A stretch of DNA of 64,000 nt from UBA2357 sp041916775 (GTDB lineage Bacteria > Pseudomonadota > Gammaproteobacteria > Burkholderiales > Rhodocyclaceae): positions 1-64,000 of the forward strand of contig JAYRYZ010000022.1 of the NCBI GenBank assembly GCA_041916775.1, in the 5' to 3' direction. Of the stretch, positions 16,270 through 24,607 are shown piece after piece. Below the pieces are notes generated by a model. The model saw only the letters and a program-made list of their open reading frames with translations, searched no databases and had not been told where the DNA came from. The position numbers were made by a program, and so were the translations under genes. Position 1 is the first letter of the stretch. Each line of letters opens with the position of its first letter.

Positions 16270-18054
16270 TTACTTCTTGCGCATCGGCGGCAGGTCGGTG
16301 CAGCTGCCGTGCGCCACTTCGGCGGCCATGCCCACCGTCTCGCCCAGGGTCGGGTGCGGGTGGATGGTCTTGCCGATGTCGACCGCGTCGGCGCCCATCT
16401 CGATCGCCAGGCAGACCTCGCCGATCATGTCACCGGCCGAGGGGCCGACGATGGTGCCGCCGATCACGCGGTGCGTTTCGGCGTCGAAGATCAGCTTGGT
16501 GAAGCCGTAGTCGGCGCCGTTGGCGATGGCGCGGCCGGACGCCGCCCACGGGAACTTGGCGGTCTCGACCTTCTTGCCTTCGGCCTTGGCCTGCGCCTCG
16601 GTGTAGCCGACCCAGGCCACTTCCGGATGGGTATAGGCGACGCCCGGGATCACGGTGGCGTCGAACGCCGCCTTGTGCCCCGCCGCGACTTCGGCCGCGA
16701 CGTGCGCCTCATGCACCGCCTTGTGGGCGAGCATGGGCTGGCCGACGATGTCGCCGATCGCGAAGATGTGCGGCACGTTGGTGCGCATCTGCGCATCCAC
16801 CGGGATGAAGCCGCGCTCACCGACGATCACGCCCGCCTTCTCGGCGCCGATCTTCTTGCCGTTGGGCGAACGGCCCGCCGACTGCAGGATCATGTCGTAG
16901 CGCACCGGCTCGGCAGGGGCCTTTTCACCCTCGAACTTGACCCACAGGCCGTCTTCCTTCGCCTCGACGGCGACGGTCTTGGTCTTCAGCATGATGTTGT
17001 CGAAGCGGTGGGCGTTCTGCTTCTCCCACACCTTCACCGCGTCGCGGTCCGGACCCTGCATCAGGCCATCGAGCATCTCGACCACGTCGATGCGCGCACC
17101 GAGCGTCGAATACACGGTGGCCATCTCCAGGCCGATGATGCCGCCACCGATCACCAGCATCTTGCCCGGTACCTGGCGCAGCTCCAGCGCGCCGGTCGAA
17201 TCGACGATGCGCGGATCCCTGGGGATGAAGGGCAGGTGCACCGCAGCCGAACCGGCCGCGATGATGCAGTTCTTGAACTTCACCACCTTCTTGGCGCCGG
17301 TCTTGTCCTGGCTGCTGCCGGTGGTTTCCTCGACTTCGATGTGGTGCGGGTCGAGGAAGTGGCCGTAGCCGCGGATCACGTCGACCTTGCGCGCCTTGGC
17401 CATGCCGGAGAGGCCGCCGGTGAGCTTGCCGATCACGCCGTCCTTGTGCTTCCTGAGCGCGTCGACGTCGACCGTAGGCTTGGCGAACTGGATGCCGGCG
17501 CTATGCACATGCTCGGCTTCCTCGATCACCGCCGCGACGTGCAGCAGCGCCTTCGAAGGGATGCAGCCGACGTTCAGGCACACGCCACCGAGGGTGGCGT
17601 AGCGCTCGATGATCGCGGTCTTGAGACCCAGGTCGGCAGCGCGGAAGGCCGCGGAGTAGCCGCCCGGGCCGGCGCCGAGCACGACCATGTCGTATTCGGC
17701 GTCGGCGCTGCCGGCGTGGGCTGCAGCGGTCGGGGCTGCGGCGGCAGCAGCGATCGGCGCCGGCGCGGCGGCTGGCGCCGCAGTCGCGGCGGCTGCCGCT
17801 CCCGCAGCGGCGCCAGCGGCCTCGATCTTGATCAAGACCGCGCCTTCGCCGACCTTGTCACCCAGGCCGACCAGGACTTCCCTGACCACGCCGGCGGCCG
17901 AGGACGGCACGTCCATCGTTGCCTTGTCCGATTCGAGCGTGCAGATCGCATCGTCCACGTTGATGCTGTCGCCGACCTTCACGAACAGCTCGATGATCGG
18001 CACCGCATCGAAATCGCCGATGTCGGGCACCTTCACTTCAATCATTTGACTCAT
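16270..18054 (-). CDS. lpdA: Dihydrolipoyl dehydrogenase with N-terminal lipoyl domain (E3)
   Basis: A 594-residue E3 of the pyruvate dehydrogenase complex. Residues 1-80 form a lipoyl domain with the modified lysine in ESDKATMDVPS. An Ala/Pro-rich linker follows to about 120, then the flavin disulfide reductase with VVLGAGPGGYSAAF, redox cysteines in GGVCLNVGCIPSKALLHV, and the catalytic His-Glu in HPHPTLGETVG. The start MSQMIEVKVPDIGDF has GAGG eight bases upstream; a GTG three codons earlier is less likely. E3s with their own lipoyl domain are common in Neisseria and other betaproteobacteria. It is the last gene of aceEF-lpd. Confidence 0.96.
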   Translation of the reverse strand: MSQMIEVKVPDIGDFDAVPIIELFVKVGDSINVDDAICTLESDKATMDVPSSAAGVVREVLVGLGDKVGEGAVLIKIEAAGAAAGAAAAATAAPAAAPAPIAAAAAAPTAAAHAGSADAEYDMVVLGAGPGGYSAAFRAADLGLKTAIIERYATLGGVCLNVGCIPSKALLHVAAVIEEAEHVHSAGIQFAKPTVDVDALRKHKDGVIGKLTGGLSGMAKARKVDVIRGYGHFLDPHHIEVEETTGSSQDKTGAKKVVKFKNCIIAAGSAAVHLPFIPRDPRIVDSTGALELRQVPGKMLVIGGGIIGLEMATVYSTLGARIDVVEMLDGLMQGPDRDAVKVWEKQNAHRFDNIMLKTKTVAVEAKEDGLWVKFEGEKAPAEPVRYDMILQSAGRSPNGKKIGAEKAGVIVGERGFIPVDAQMRTNVPHIFAIGDIVGQPMLAHKAVHEAHVAAEVAAGHKAAFDATVIPGVAYTHPEVAWVGYTEAQAKAEGKKVETAKFPWAASGRAIANGADYGFTKLIFDAETHRVIGGTIVGPSAGDMIGEVCLAIEMGADAVDIGKTIHPHPTLGETVGMAAEVAHGSCTDLPPMRKK

Positions 18055-18087
18055 CTTCTTCACCTCGTGAGGAGTTCCGGAAGAGGG

Positions 18088-18122
18088 GGCGTCGGGGCCG
18101 GCTTGAACCTGGCTCCGACGCC
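18088..18122 (-). other. Stem-loop between aceF and lpd
   Basis: GGCGTCGG (18088-18095) pairs with CCGACGCC (18115-18122) in the 83-base gap. There is no U-tract; it is probably an mRNA processing or stabilising stem within the operon. Confidence 0.4.
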
Positions 18123-18137
18123 TCGCTCCTCACTGCG

Positions 18138-19787
18138 TCAGAGCATCACCCGGCGGAAGTCCGCCAGCAGTTGCGCCAGGTACACGTTGAAGCGGGTGGC
18201 CAGCGCGCCGTCGATGACGCGGTGATCCGCTGTCAGCGACATCGGCAGCGTCAGGCGCGGCACGAACTGCTTGCCGTCCCACACCGGCTTCATCACCGAC
18301 TTGTTCACCCCGAGGATGGCCACTTCGGGCGCATTGACGATCGGCGCGAAGTAGGTGCCACCGATGCCGCCCAGCGAGCTGATCGTGAAGCAGGCGCCCG
18401 ACATGTCGGCCGGACCGAGCTTGCCGTCGCGCGCCTTCTTGGCCAGCGCACCGGTCTCGGCGGCGATGTCGAACACGCTCTTCTTGTCGGCGTCCTTTAC
18501 CACCGGCACGACCAGGCCGTTGGGGGTGTCGGCCGCGAAGGCGATGTTGAAATACTTCTTGTAGACGAGGTTGTCACCGTCGAGCGAGGTGTTGAACTCG
18601 GGGAACTCCTGCAGTGCGCGCACCGAAGCCTTGATGATGAAGGCGAGCATGGTGAGCTTCTTGCCGGACTTCTCGAACTCCTTGTTCATCTGGACGCGGA
18701 AGGCTTCCAGATCGGTGATGTCGGCATCTTCGTGATAGGTCACCGCCGGGATCATCACCCAGTTGCGGGCGAGGTTCTGGCCGGAGATCTTCTTGATGCG
18801 CGACAGCGGCTTGACCTCGATCTCGCCGAACTTGGCGAAGTCGACCTTCGGCCACGGCAGCAGATCCAGACCACCACCCAGGCTTGCGCCCGCGGCGGCA
18901 GCCGGTGCCTTGCCCGGGACCACGCCGGTCGTCATCGCGCCCTTGATGAAGGCGGCGACGTCTTCCTTGAGGATGCGGCCCTTCGGACCGGTGGCCTTGA
19001 CCTGGCCCAGATCGACGCCGAGCTCGCGGGCGAAGGCGCGCACCGAGGGGCTGGCGTGCACCTTGCCGCCGACCTTGACCGCCGAGGGCGCCGCGGCCGA
19101 TGCAATCGGCATCGAGGCAGGGGCGCTGGCGGCCGGGCCGCCATCGGCCAGGGGGGCTGGTGAGGGTGCGGCTGCGGCCGGTATGGCGACCGCCGCACCA
19201 CCAGCGGTCTCGACCTTGATCAGCACGCTGCCTTCGCCGACCTTGTCGCCGATGCTGACCAGCACTTCCTTGACCACGCCGGCGTGCGAGGACGGCACGT
19301 CCATCGTCGCCTTGTCGGACTCGAGCGTGGCGATGGCGTCGTCCACCTTGATCGTGTCGCCCACCTTCACGAAGAGCTCGATCACCGGCACCGCGTCGAA
19401 GTCGCCGATGTCGGGCACCTTCACCTCGACCACGCCACCGGCGGCCGCGGGGGCGGCAGCCGGAGCGGGCGCAGCGGCCGGAGCCGGTGCCGCAACGGCC
19501 GGGGCCGCAGCCGCAACGGCAGGCGCCGGCGCAGCCGCTGCGGCACCAGCCGCCTCGACCTTGATCAGCACGCTGCCTTCGCTGACCTTGTCGCCGATGC
19601 CGACCAGCACTTCCTTGACCACGCCGGCGTGCGAGGACGGCACGTCCATCGTCGCCTTGTCGGATTCCAGCGTCGCGATCGCATCATCGACGGCGATCGT
19701 GTCGCCTACCTTCACGAACAGCTCGATCACCGGCACGGCGTCGAAATCGCCGATGTCCGGAACCTTCACTTCAATGAGTTGGCTCAT
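18138..19787 (-). CDS. aceF: Pyruvate dehydrogenase E2, dihydrolipoyllysine acetyltransferase
   Basis: A 549-residue E2 with two N-terminal lipoyl domains (about 1-80 and 120-197), each with ESDKATMDVPSSHAG around the lipoylated lysine, separated by Ala/Pro linkers. The peripheral subunit-binding domain follows at about 240-280 (ASPSVRAFARELGVDL), then the catalytic domain with TADHRVIDGA near the C-terminus holding the active-site His. GGAG sits upstream of the ATG, 20 bases after aceE. The second lipoyl domain is nearly a copy of the first, also at DNA level, which favours domain number changes by recombination. Confidence 0.97.
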   Translation of the reverse strand: MSQLIEVKVPDIGDFDAVPVIELFVKVGDTIAVDDAIATLESDKATMDVPSSHAGVVKEVLVGIGDKVSEGSVLIKVEAAGAAAAAPAPAVAAAAPAVAAPAPAAAPAPAAAPAAAGGVVEVKVPDIGDFDAVPVIELFVKVGDTIKVDDAIATLESDKATMDVPSSHAGVVKEVLVSIGDKVGEGSVLIKVETAGGAAVAIPAAAAPSPAPLADGGPAASAPASMPIASAAAPSAVKVGGKVHASPSVRAFARELGVDLGQVKATGPKGRILKEDVAAFIKGAMTTGVVPGKAPAAAAGASLGGGLDLLPWPKVDFAKFGEIEVKPLSRIKKISGQNLARNWVMIPAVTYHEDADITDLEAFRVQMNKEFEKSGKKLTMLAFIIKASVRALQEFPEFNTSLDGDNLVYKKYFNIAFAADTPNGLVVPVVKDADKKSVFDIAAETGALAKKARDGKLGPADMSGACFTISSLGGIGGTYFAPIVNAPEVAILGVNKSVMKPVWDGKQFVPRLTLPMSLTADHRVIDGALATRFNVYLAQLLADFRRVML

Positions 19788-19807
19788 TTTCTAGTCTCCT
19801 TGCGCGC

Positions 19808-22471
19808 TCAGACCGACATCGGGTTGGGCTTGTTCGGGTCGAGGTTGTACTTGACCAGGGCTGCCGCAACCTTGTCACGACCGATCACGCCGTCGTCGGC
19901 CAGCGCCTTCAGCGCCGCCAGGGTCACCCAGTGACGATCCACCTCGAAGAAGTGGCGCAGGTTCTCGCGGGTGTCCGAACGACCGAAGCCGTCAGTGCCC
20001 AGCGTCACATAGCTGCCCTTGATGAAGGGACGGATCTGTTCGGGAAGCATGCGGATGTAGTCGGTGGCCGCGATGACGGGGCCTTGCGCGCCTTCCAGCT
20101 TCTGGGCAACGTGCGACTGCCTCGGCTCCTCCATCGGGTGCAGCAGGTTCCAGCGCTCGACGTCCTGGCCGTTGCGCGCCAGTTCGTTGAAACTGGGCGC
20201 GCCCCAGATGTCGGCCTCCACCCCCCAGTCCGCCTTGAGCAGGTCGGCGGCGGCGATCACTTCGCGGAAGATCGTGCCGGAACCCATCAGCTGCACGCGC
20301 GGACCGGTGCCGGCAGCGCCCTTGCGGAAGGCGTACAGGCCCTTGAGGATGTCTTGCTCCGCACCGGCCGGCATCTCGGGATGTTCGTAGTTCTCGTTCA
20401 TCACCGTGAGGTAGTAGTACACGTCCTCCTGCTCGGCGAACATCCGGCGCAGGCCGTCCTGCACGATCACCGCGACTTCGTACTGGAAGGTCGGGTCGTA
20501 GCTGATGCAGTTGGGGATCATGTTGGCCATCAGCAGGCTGTGGCCGTCCTCGTGCTGAAGGCCTTCGCCGTTCAGCGTGGTGCGTCCGGCGGTGCCCCCG
20601 ATGAGGAAGCCGCGGGTGCGCTGGTCGGCTGCCGCCCAGCACAGGTCCATGGTGCGCTGCAGGCCGAACATCGAATAGAAGATGTAGAACGGCACCATCT
20701 GCACGCCATGCACGCTGTAGGCGGTACCGGCGGCGATCCAGTCGGCCATCGCGCCCGCTTCGTTGATGCCTTCCTGCAGGACCTGGCCGGTCTGGCTTTC
20801 CTTGTAGAACATGAGCTGGTCATGGTCTTCCGGCACGTACTTCTGGCCTTCCTGGTTCCAGATGCCGTACTGGCGGAACATGCCCTCCATGCCGAAGGTG
20901 CGGCTCTCGTCGGGGACGATCGGCACGATGTGCTTGCCGATCTGCTTGTCCTTGAGGAGCGTGTTCATGATGCGCACCACCGCCATCGTGGTCGACAGCT
21001 CGCGGCCTTCGCCCGAGGCCTTCAGCAGCGCGGCAAACGCGTCGAGTGCCGGCACGGCTAGCGGCTCGGCCTTGGTCCGGCGCTGGGGCAGGAAGCCGCC
21101 CAGGTCCAGGCGGCGCTGCATCATGTACTTGTGCTCGGGCGAGCCTTCCTCGAACTTCAGGTAGGGCAGCTCCTCGAGCTTGTCGTCGGGCACCGGCAGG
21201 CCGAAGCGGTCGCGGAAGCGGCGGATCGCCTCGACGTCCATCTTCTTCTGCTGGTGGCTGATGTTCATCGCCTCGCCGGCCTGGCCCATGCCGAAGCCCT
21301 TGATGGTCTTGGCCAGGATCAGCGTGGGCTGGCCCTTGTGCTCGCTGGCGGCCTTGTAGGCGGAGAAGATCTTGAACAGGTCGTGGCCGCCGCGGTTCAG
21401 GTTCCACACCTGGTCGTCGGTCCAGTCGGCCACCAGCGCGCGCAGCTCGGGCGTGTTGAAGAAGTGCTCGCGTACGTAGGCGCCGTCCTTGGCCTTGAAG
21501 GTCTGGTACTCGCCGTCGCAGAGTTCCATCATGCGCTGCTTGAGAAGACCCTTCTTGTCGCGCGCGAAGAGCGCATCCCAGGCCGTGCCCCAGATGACCT
21601 TGATGACGTTCCAGCCCGCGCCGCGGAAGCCGGCTTCGAGCTCCTGGATGATCTTGCCGTTGCCGCGCACCGGGCCATCGAGGCGCTGCAGGTTGCAGTT
21701 GATCACGAATACGAGGTTGTCCAGCTTCTCGCGGCCGGCCATGCCGATCGCGCCGAGCGACTCGACCTCGTCGGTCTCGCCGTCGCCCAGGAAGGCCCAC
21801 ACCTTGCGCTGCTCTGCGCGCGCGGCGTCGATCATGCCGCGGCTGGCCATGTACTTCATGAAGCGCGCCTGGTAGATCGCGCACAGCGGGCCCAGGCCCA
21901 TCGACACGGTCGGGAACTGCCAGAAGTCCGGCATCAGCCAGGGGTGCGGATAGGACGAAATGCCCTTGCCGCCGACTTCCTGGCGGAAATTGTCCATCTG
22001 CTCCTCGGACAGGCGGCCGAGCATGAACGCGCGCGCATACACCCCAGGCACCGAGTGGCCCTGGAAGTAGATCATGTCGCCGTCGTGCTGCTCGGAGGGT
22101 GCGTGCCAGAAATGCGAGAAGCCGACGTCATAGAGCGCCGCGGCCGATGCGAACGAGGCGATGTGGCCGCCGACGTTGGTGTTCTTGTTCGCCCGCACGA
22201 CCATCGCCATGGCGTTCCAGCGGATGTAGGAGTGCAGCTTGATCTCCATGTCCGGATCGCCCGGGTAGGGCGGCTGCTGCTCGGCGGGGATGGTGTTGAT
22301 GTACTCGGTGGTGGCCGAGTACGGGATGTTCACCCCTTCCTGGCGCGCGGTGGCGATCAGGGTCTCGATCAGGTAGTGGGCGCGGGCAGGACCTTCGTTC
22401 GCTACAACACCTTCCAGCGCTTCGATCCATTCCGCAGTTTCACGGATGTCGATATCCCCTTGTGTGCTCAT
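19808..22471 (-). CDS. aceE: Pyruvate dehydrogenase E1, homodimeric type
   Basis: An 887-residue E1 that decarboxylates pyruvate with thiamine diphosphate and passes the acetyl group to the E2 lipoyl arm. The thiamine-binding motif GDGETDEVES is near residue 230, followed by the NCNLQRLDGPVRGN block characteristic of AceE. Length and colinearity match E. coli AceE. GAGGAG precedes the ATG. It is the first gene of aceE-aceF-lpd, transcribed away from a FadR-type regulator across a 276-base gap that contains a palindromic operator. Confidence 0.97.
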   Translation of the reverse strand: MSTQGDIDIRETAEWIEALEGVVANEGPARAHYLIETLIATARQEGVNIPYSATTEYINTIPAEQQPPYPGDPDMEIKLHSYIRWNAMAMVVRANKNTNVGGHIASFASAAALYDVGFSHFWHAPSEQHDGDMIYFQGHSVPGVYARAFMLGRLSEEQMDNFRQEVGGKGISSYPHPWLMPDFWQFPTVSMGLGPLCAIYQARFMKYMASRGMIDAARAEQRKVWAFLGDGETDEVESLGAIGMAGREKLDNLVFVINCNLQRLDGPVRGNGKIIQELEAGFRGAGWNVIKVIWGTAWDALFARDKKGLLKQRMMELCDGEYQTFKAKDGAYVREHFFNTPELRALVADWTDDQVWNLNRGGHDLFKIFSAYKAASEHKGQPTLILAKTIKGFGMGQAGEAMNISHQQKKMDVEAIRRFRDRFGLPVPDDKLEELPYLKFEEGSPEHKYMMQRRLDLGGFLPQRRTKAEPLAVPALDAFAALLKASGEGRELSTTMAVVRIMNTLLKDKQIGKHIVPIVPDESRTFGMEGMFRQYGIWNQEGQKYVPEDHDQLMFYKESQTGQVLQEGINEAGAMADWIAAGTAYSVHGVQMVPFYIFYSMFGLQRTMDLCWAAADQRTRGFLIGGTAGRTTLNGEGLQHEDGHSLLMANMIPNCISYDPTFQYEVAVIVQDGLRRMFAEQEDVYYYLTVMNENYEHPEMPAGAEQDILKGLYAFRKGAAGTGPRVQLMGSGTIFREVIAAADLLKADWGVEADIWGAPSFNELARNGQDVERWNLLHPMEEPRQSHVAQKLEGAQGPVIAATDYIRMLPEQIRPFIKGSYVTLGTDGFGRSDTRENLRHFFEVDRHWVTLAALKALADDGVIGRDKVAAALVKYNLDPNKPNPMSV

Positions 22472-22572
22472 GTTGTCTCCTCTGATTGAATTGCCCGTCG
22501 GTGCTTCGCTGCCTTGCAGGGATGATTCCTGCGGTGGCGCGCCCCCTCCGGTATGCTCGGACTTCCGGCCTG

Positions 22573-22587
22573 CTTGGTCTGACCAAG
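22573..22587. promoter_or_regulatory. FadR/PdhR-type palindromic operator
   Basis: CTTGGTCTGACCAAG is a perfect 15-bp palindrome in the divergent gap between aceE and the regulator. Its TTGGT-N3-ACCAA core is that bound by PdhR and LldR in enterobacteria. AT-rich sequence follows (GAAATTTTTGCTAATGCTAT), where a promoter is likely. The best reading is autoregulation plus control of the pyruvate dehydrogenase operon. Confidence 0.8.
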
Positions 22588-22747
22588 AAATTTTTGCTAA
22601 TGCTATCCTTAATATCTATGGAGCCGCAAGGGTCGCTGCTTGCACCTCTCAGGCGCGCTGCAGCGCAGCAATCAAGGACGTACAATCCGCGACGTCCGCC
22701 GCGTGCCTGGAGCGCGCTCAACTACCGATATCCAAGGAGGAGTCGCC

Positions 22748-23551
22748 ATGTCGTCGAGCTTATCATTCAGCGCCGTCGTGCAGCCGAGGCGTGCGCGCCT
22801 GTCCGATACTATTGCCGAGCAGATCGAGGGGCTGATTGCGAGTGGAGAACTCAAGCCTGGAGACAACTTGCCTCCCGAGCGAGATCTTTCCAAGCAACTG
22901 GACGTGTCTCGTCCCTCTTTGCGCGAGGCGCTGCTCGTCCTCGAAAGCAGGGGGTTGCTGCAGGCACGTCGCGGGGGTGGCTATTGCGTGACTGATGTGA
23001 CCGCTCCGATCATTACCGATCCGCTGGTGCACCTGCTTCAGCGCCACCCCTCAACGGTTGATGACATCCTGGAACTACGCCACGGTATCGAGTGCATCGC
23101 AGCTCAGTTCGCGGCTCTTCGCGCCACGGATACGGACATCAAGAAACTGAATGGGCTTGTGACGCGCATGCGAAAGCGGAAGGGCGAATTTGATGCATTC
23201 GAAGATGCCGAGCGAGATGTCGAATTCCACATGGCAGTGGCCGAGGCATCTCACAACATCGCGCTGGTGCACGTGACGCGCGGCATCTTCAACCTCATGC
23301 GTATGAACATGCTGCGCTCGCGGGAGGCGCTCTACCATCAACAGGACAATGTCGGACTGCTCGATGCGCAGCATGCGGAGATCGCCAAGGCAATCGCTAT
23401 CCGGGATCCGGCTGCCGCACGAAAAGCGGCGAACCTGCACTTAAGCTTTGTCCAAGCCAGCTTGCGGGAGGTGGCGATGACGGACTTAGAGCAGCAAGGG
23501 GCACGCAGCAAGCGTGTGCGATCTCAACAGCGGGAAGCGAGTACAGACTAG
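22748..23551 (+). CDS. pdhR: FadR-subfamily GntR regulator, PdhR/LldR-like
   Basis: A 267-residue regulator. The N-terminal winged helix spans about residues 14-85, with LPPERDLSKQLDVSRPSLREAL as recognition helix region. The C-terminal FCD ligand domain follows (about 95-235), with the metal-binding Asp/His pattern in ERDVEFHMAVAEASHN and later DAQHAEI. The start is fixed by AGGAGGAG seven bases upstream. Divergent placement from aceE and the TTGGTCTGACCAA palindrome suggest a pyruvate- or lactate-sensing repressor of the pdh operon. A role at the lld genes is possible, but I found no copy of the operator there. Confidence 0.88.
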   Translation: MSSSLSFSAVVQPRRARLSDTIAEQIEGLIASGELKPGDNLPPERDLSKQLDVSRPSLREALLVLESRGLLQARRGGGYCVTDVTAPIITDPLVHLLQRHPSTVDDILELRHGIECIAAQFAALRATDTDIKKLNGLVTRMRKRKGEFDAFEDAERDVEFHMAVAEASHNIALVHVTRGIFNLMRMNMLRSREALYHQQDNVGLLDAQHAEIAKAIAIRDPAAARKAANLHLSFVQASLREVAMTDLEQQGARSKRVRSQQREASTD

Positions 23552-23736
23552 CGTTTCTCAAACCTAGCCGAATCGATAAATGAATCGACTGCCAAGGTCA
23601 AGAGGTGGTTGCGCTCGGACGCCTTCGCCGAAATAGTAGAGGCCTGTGAAAATGTTGATCAGCGCAGAGAGCGTGTGGCCACCGCTGAGCGGAGAAAATT
23701 GCGCTCTCGCTGCTGGATCAGCTGATAGTCGGGTCA

Positions 23737-24168
23737 ATGTCAAAATGCATGATGTTTGAGGACCAATCCTTGATCGAAGCAGTGTTGCCCTCCGCCCGCA
23801 AGCTTGGCCGCCTCAACCGTCGGCAACGTAAGAAGCTGAGGGTTGGCGAGTTCCGGGAACTCGTGTTCGAGGTTCGATTGCGCTTTGCTGCCCCCATCGA
23901 TGGGACACCGTATGATGAATTCCTCGACAGGGTGTTCGCGTTCGTAGAGTCACGCGAGCTTTTGATCGGTGGGCTCGGCGGCCAACTGCCTCTGTTGGAG
24001 ACAACCGCAGTCGTTTCTGCGCGCAGGTTCGATCCTCTCGCGGTTGCCGACCGCGACGCCTTGCTCAATTGGTTGAATGAGCAAAGCGAGATAGCCAAAG
24101 CTGAATGCAATGGTGCTCCTGAAGCACTGCAGTCGAATGACGTGGAGGGAGATACACGGCGGGACTAA
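23737..24168 (+). CDS. YggL-like (DUF469) protein
   Basis: A 143-residue protein in which LNRRQRKKLRVGEFREL (about residues 26-42) closely resembles the conserved start of YggL, a 50S-subunit-associated protein of E. coli. The next segment (VFEVRLRF, then DEFLDRVFAFVESREL) follows the YggL pattern, and NWLNEQSEI near the end matches its C-terminal helix. There are 25 extra N-terminal residues and a longer tail than YggL. The start has no clear ribosome site, so an internal start is possible. The neighbourhood is accessory, not ribosomal. Confidence 0.7.
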   Translation: MSKCMMFEDQSLIEAVLPSARKLGRLNRRQRKKLRVGEFRELVFEVRLRFAAPIDGTPYDEFLDRVFAFVESRELLIGGLGGQLPLLETTAVVSARRFDPLAVADRDALLNWLNEQSEIAKAECNGAPEALQSNDVEGDTRRD

Positions 24169-24219
24169 GAGGCCGTAAGCGGCCAATCAAGAGACATAGA
24201 GGCTGGAAATTCTGGCCAA

Positions 24220-24351
24220 CGCGAACGGCAGGTAACCAATTCTGGACCGGTCGGCTGTGCTTCTTCGAACCTCAGGCAAGTCGTCGGCCTCAGCTGCCGG
24301 TGGCTTGATGGCACAGTCAGGCAGCAATGTGTTGGTCACCTGCCGTTCGCG
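24220..24351. repeat. 132-bp MITE-like element with 20-bp terminal inverted repeats
   Basis: CGCGAACGGCAGGTAACCAA (24220-24239) matches the reverse complement of 24332-24351 at 19 of 20 positions. The interior has no gene. No clear target duplication is visible at the edges. It is either a miniature transposable element, a large palindromic regulatory structure, or an insertion sequence relic. The rest of the 24169-24607 gap contains only the operator-like repeats listed next. Confidence 0.65.
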
Positions 24352-24490
24352 CGTCGGGCGACGGTGAACGGCGGCTTCTCCGTCCGGCGAACTGGAAGTA
24401 TCGACCCGAAGCAGACATCTCACCCTCGCCCAAAGCTGTCGGTCGCACCAGTCGTCCTTCCTGCGGTCGGAAGCAGGTCTGGCACCTTAT

Positions 24491-24558
24491 ATAGATTGGT
24501 AAGTTTGAATAAGTTTGTTCAAACTGACCTCTTGGTTCCAATCTCATAGATTGGTAAG
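24491..24558 (+). promoter_or_regulatory. Operator-like repeat cluster before the AAA+ ATPase
   Basis: A 13-base direct repeat, ATAGATTGGTAAG, occurs at 24491-24503 and 24546-24558. Between them lie two perfect inverted repeats, AGTTTGAA-N8-TTCAAACT (24502-24525) and CCAATCT-CAT-AGATTGG (24538-24554). The stretch is markedly AT-rich compared with its surroundings and ends 50 bases before the ATPase start, so promoter plus operators is the natural reading. Confidence 0.6.
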
Positions 24559-24607
24559 ATGCTCTTAGATACTTCAAATCTGAGTCGGCATAACCATCCG
24601 GACATAT

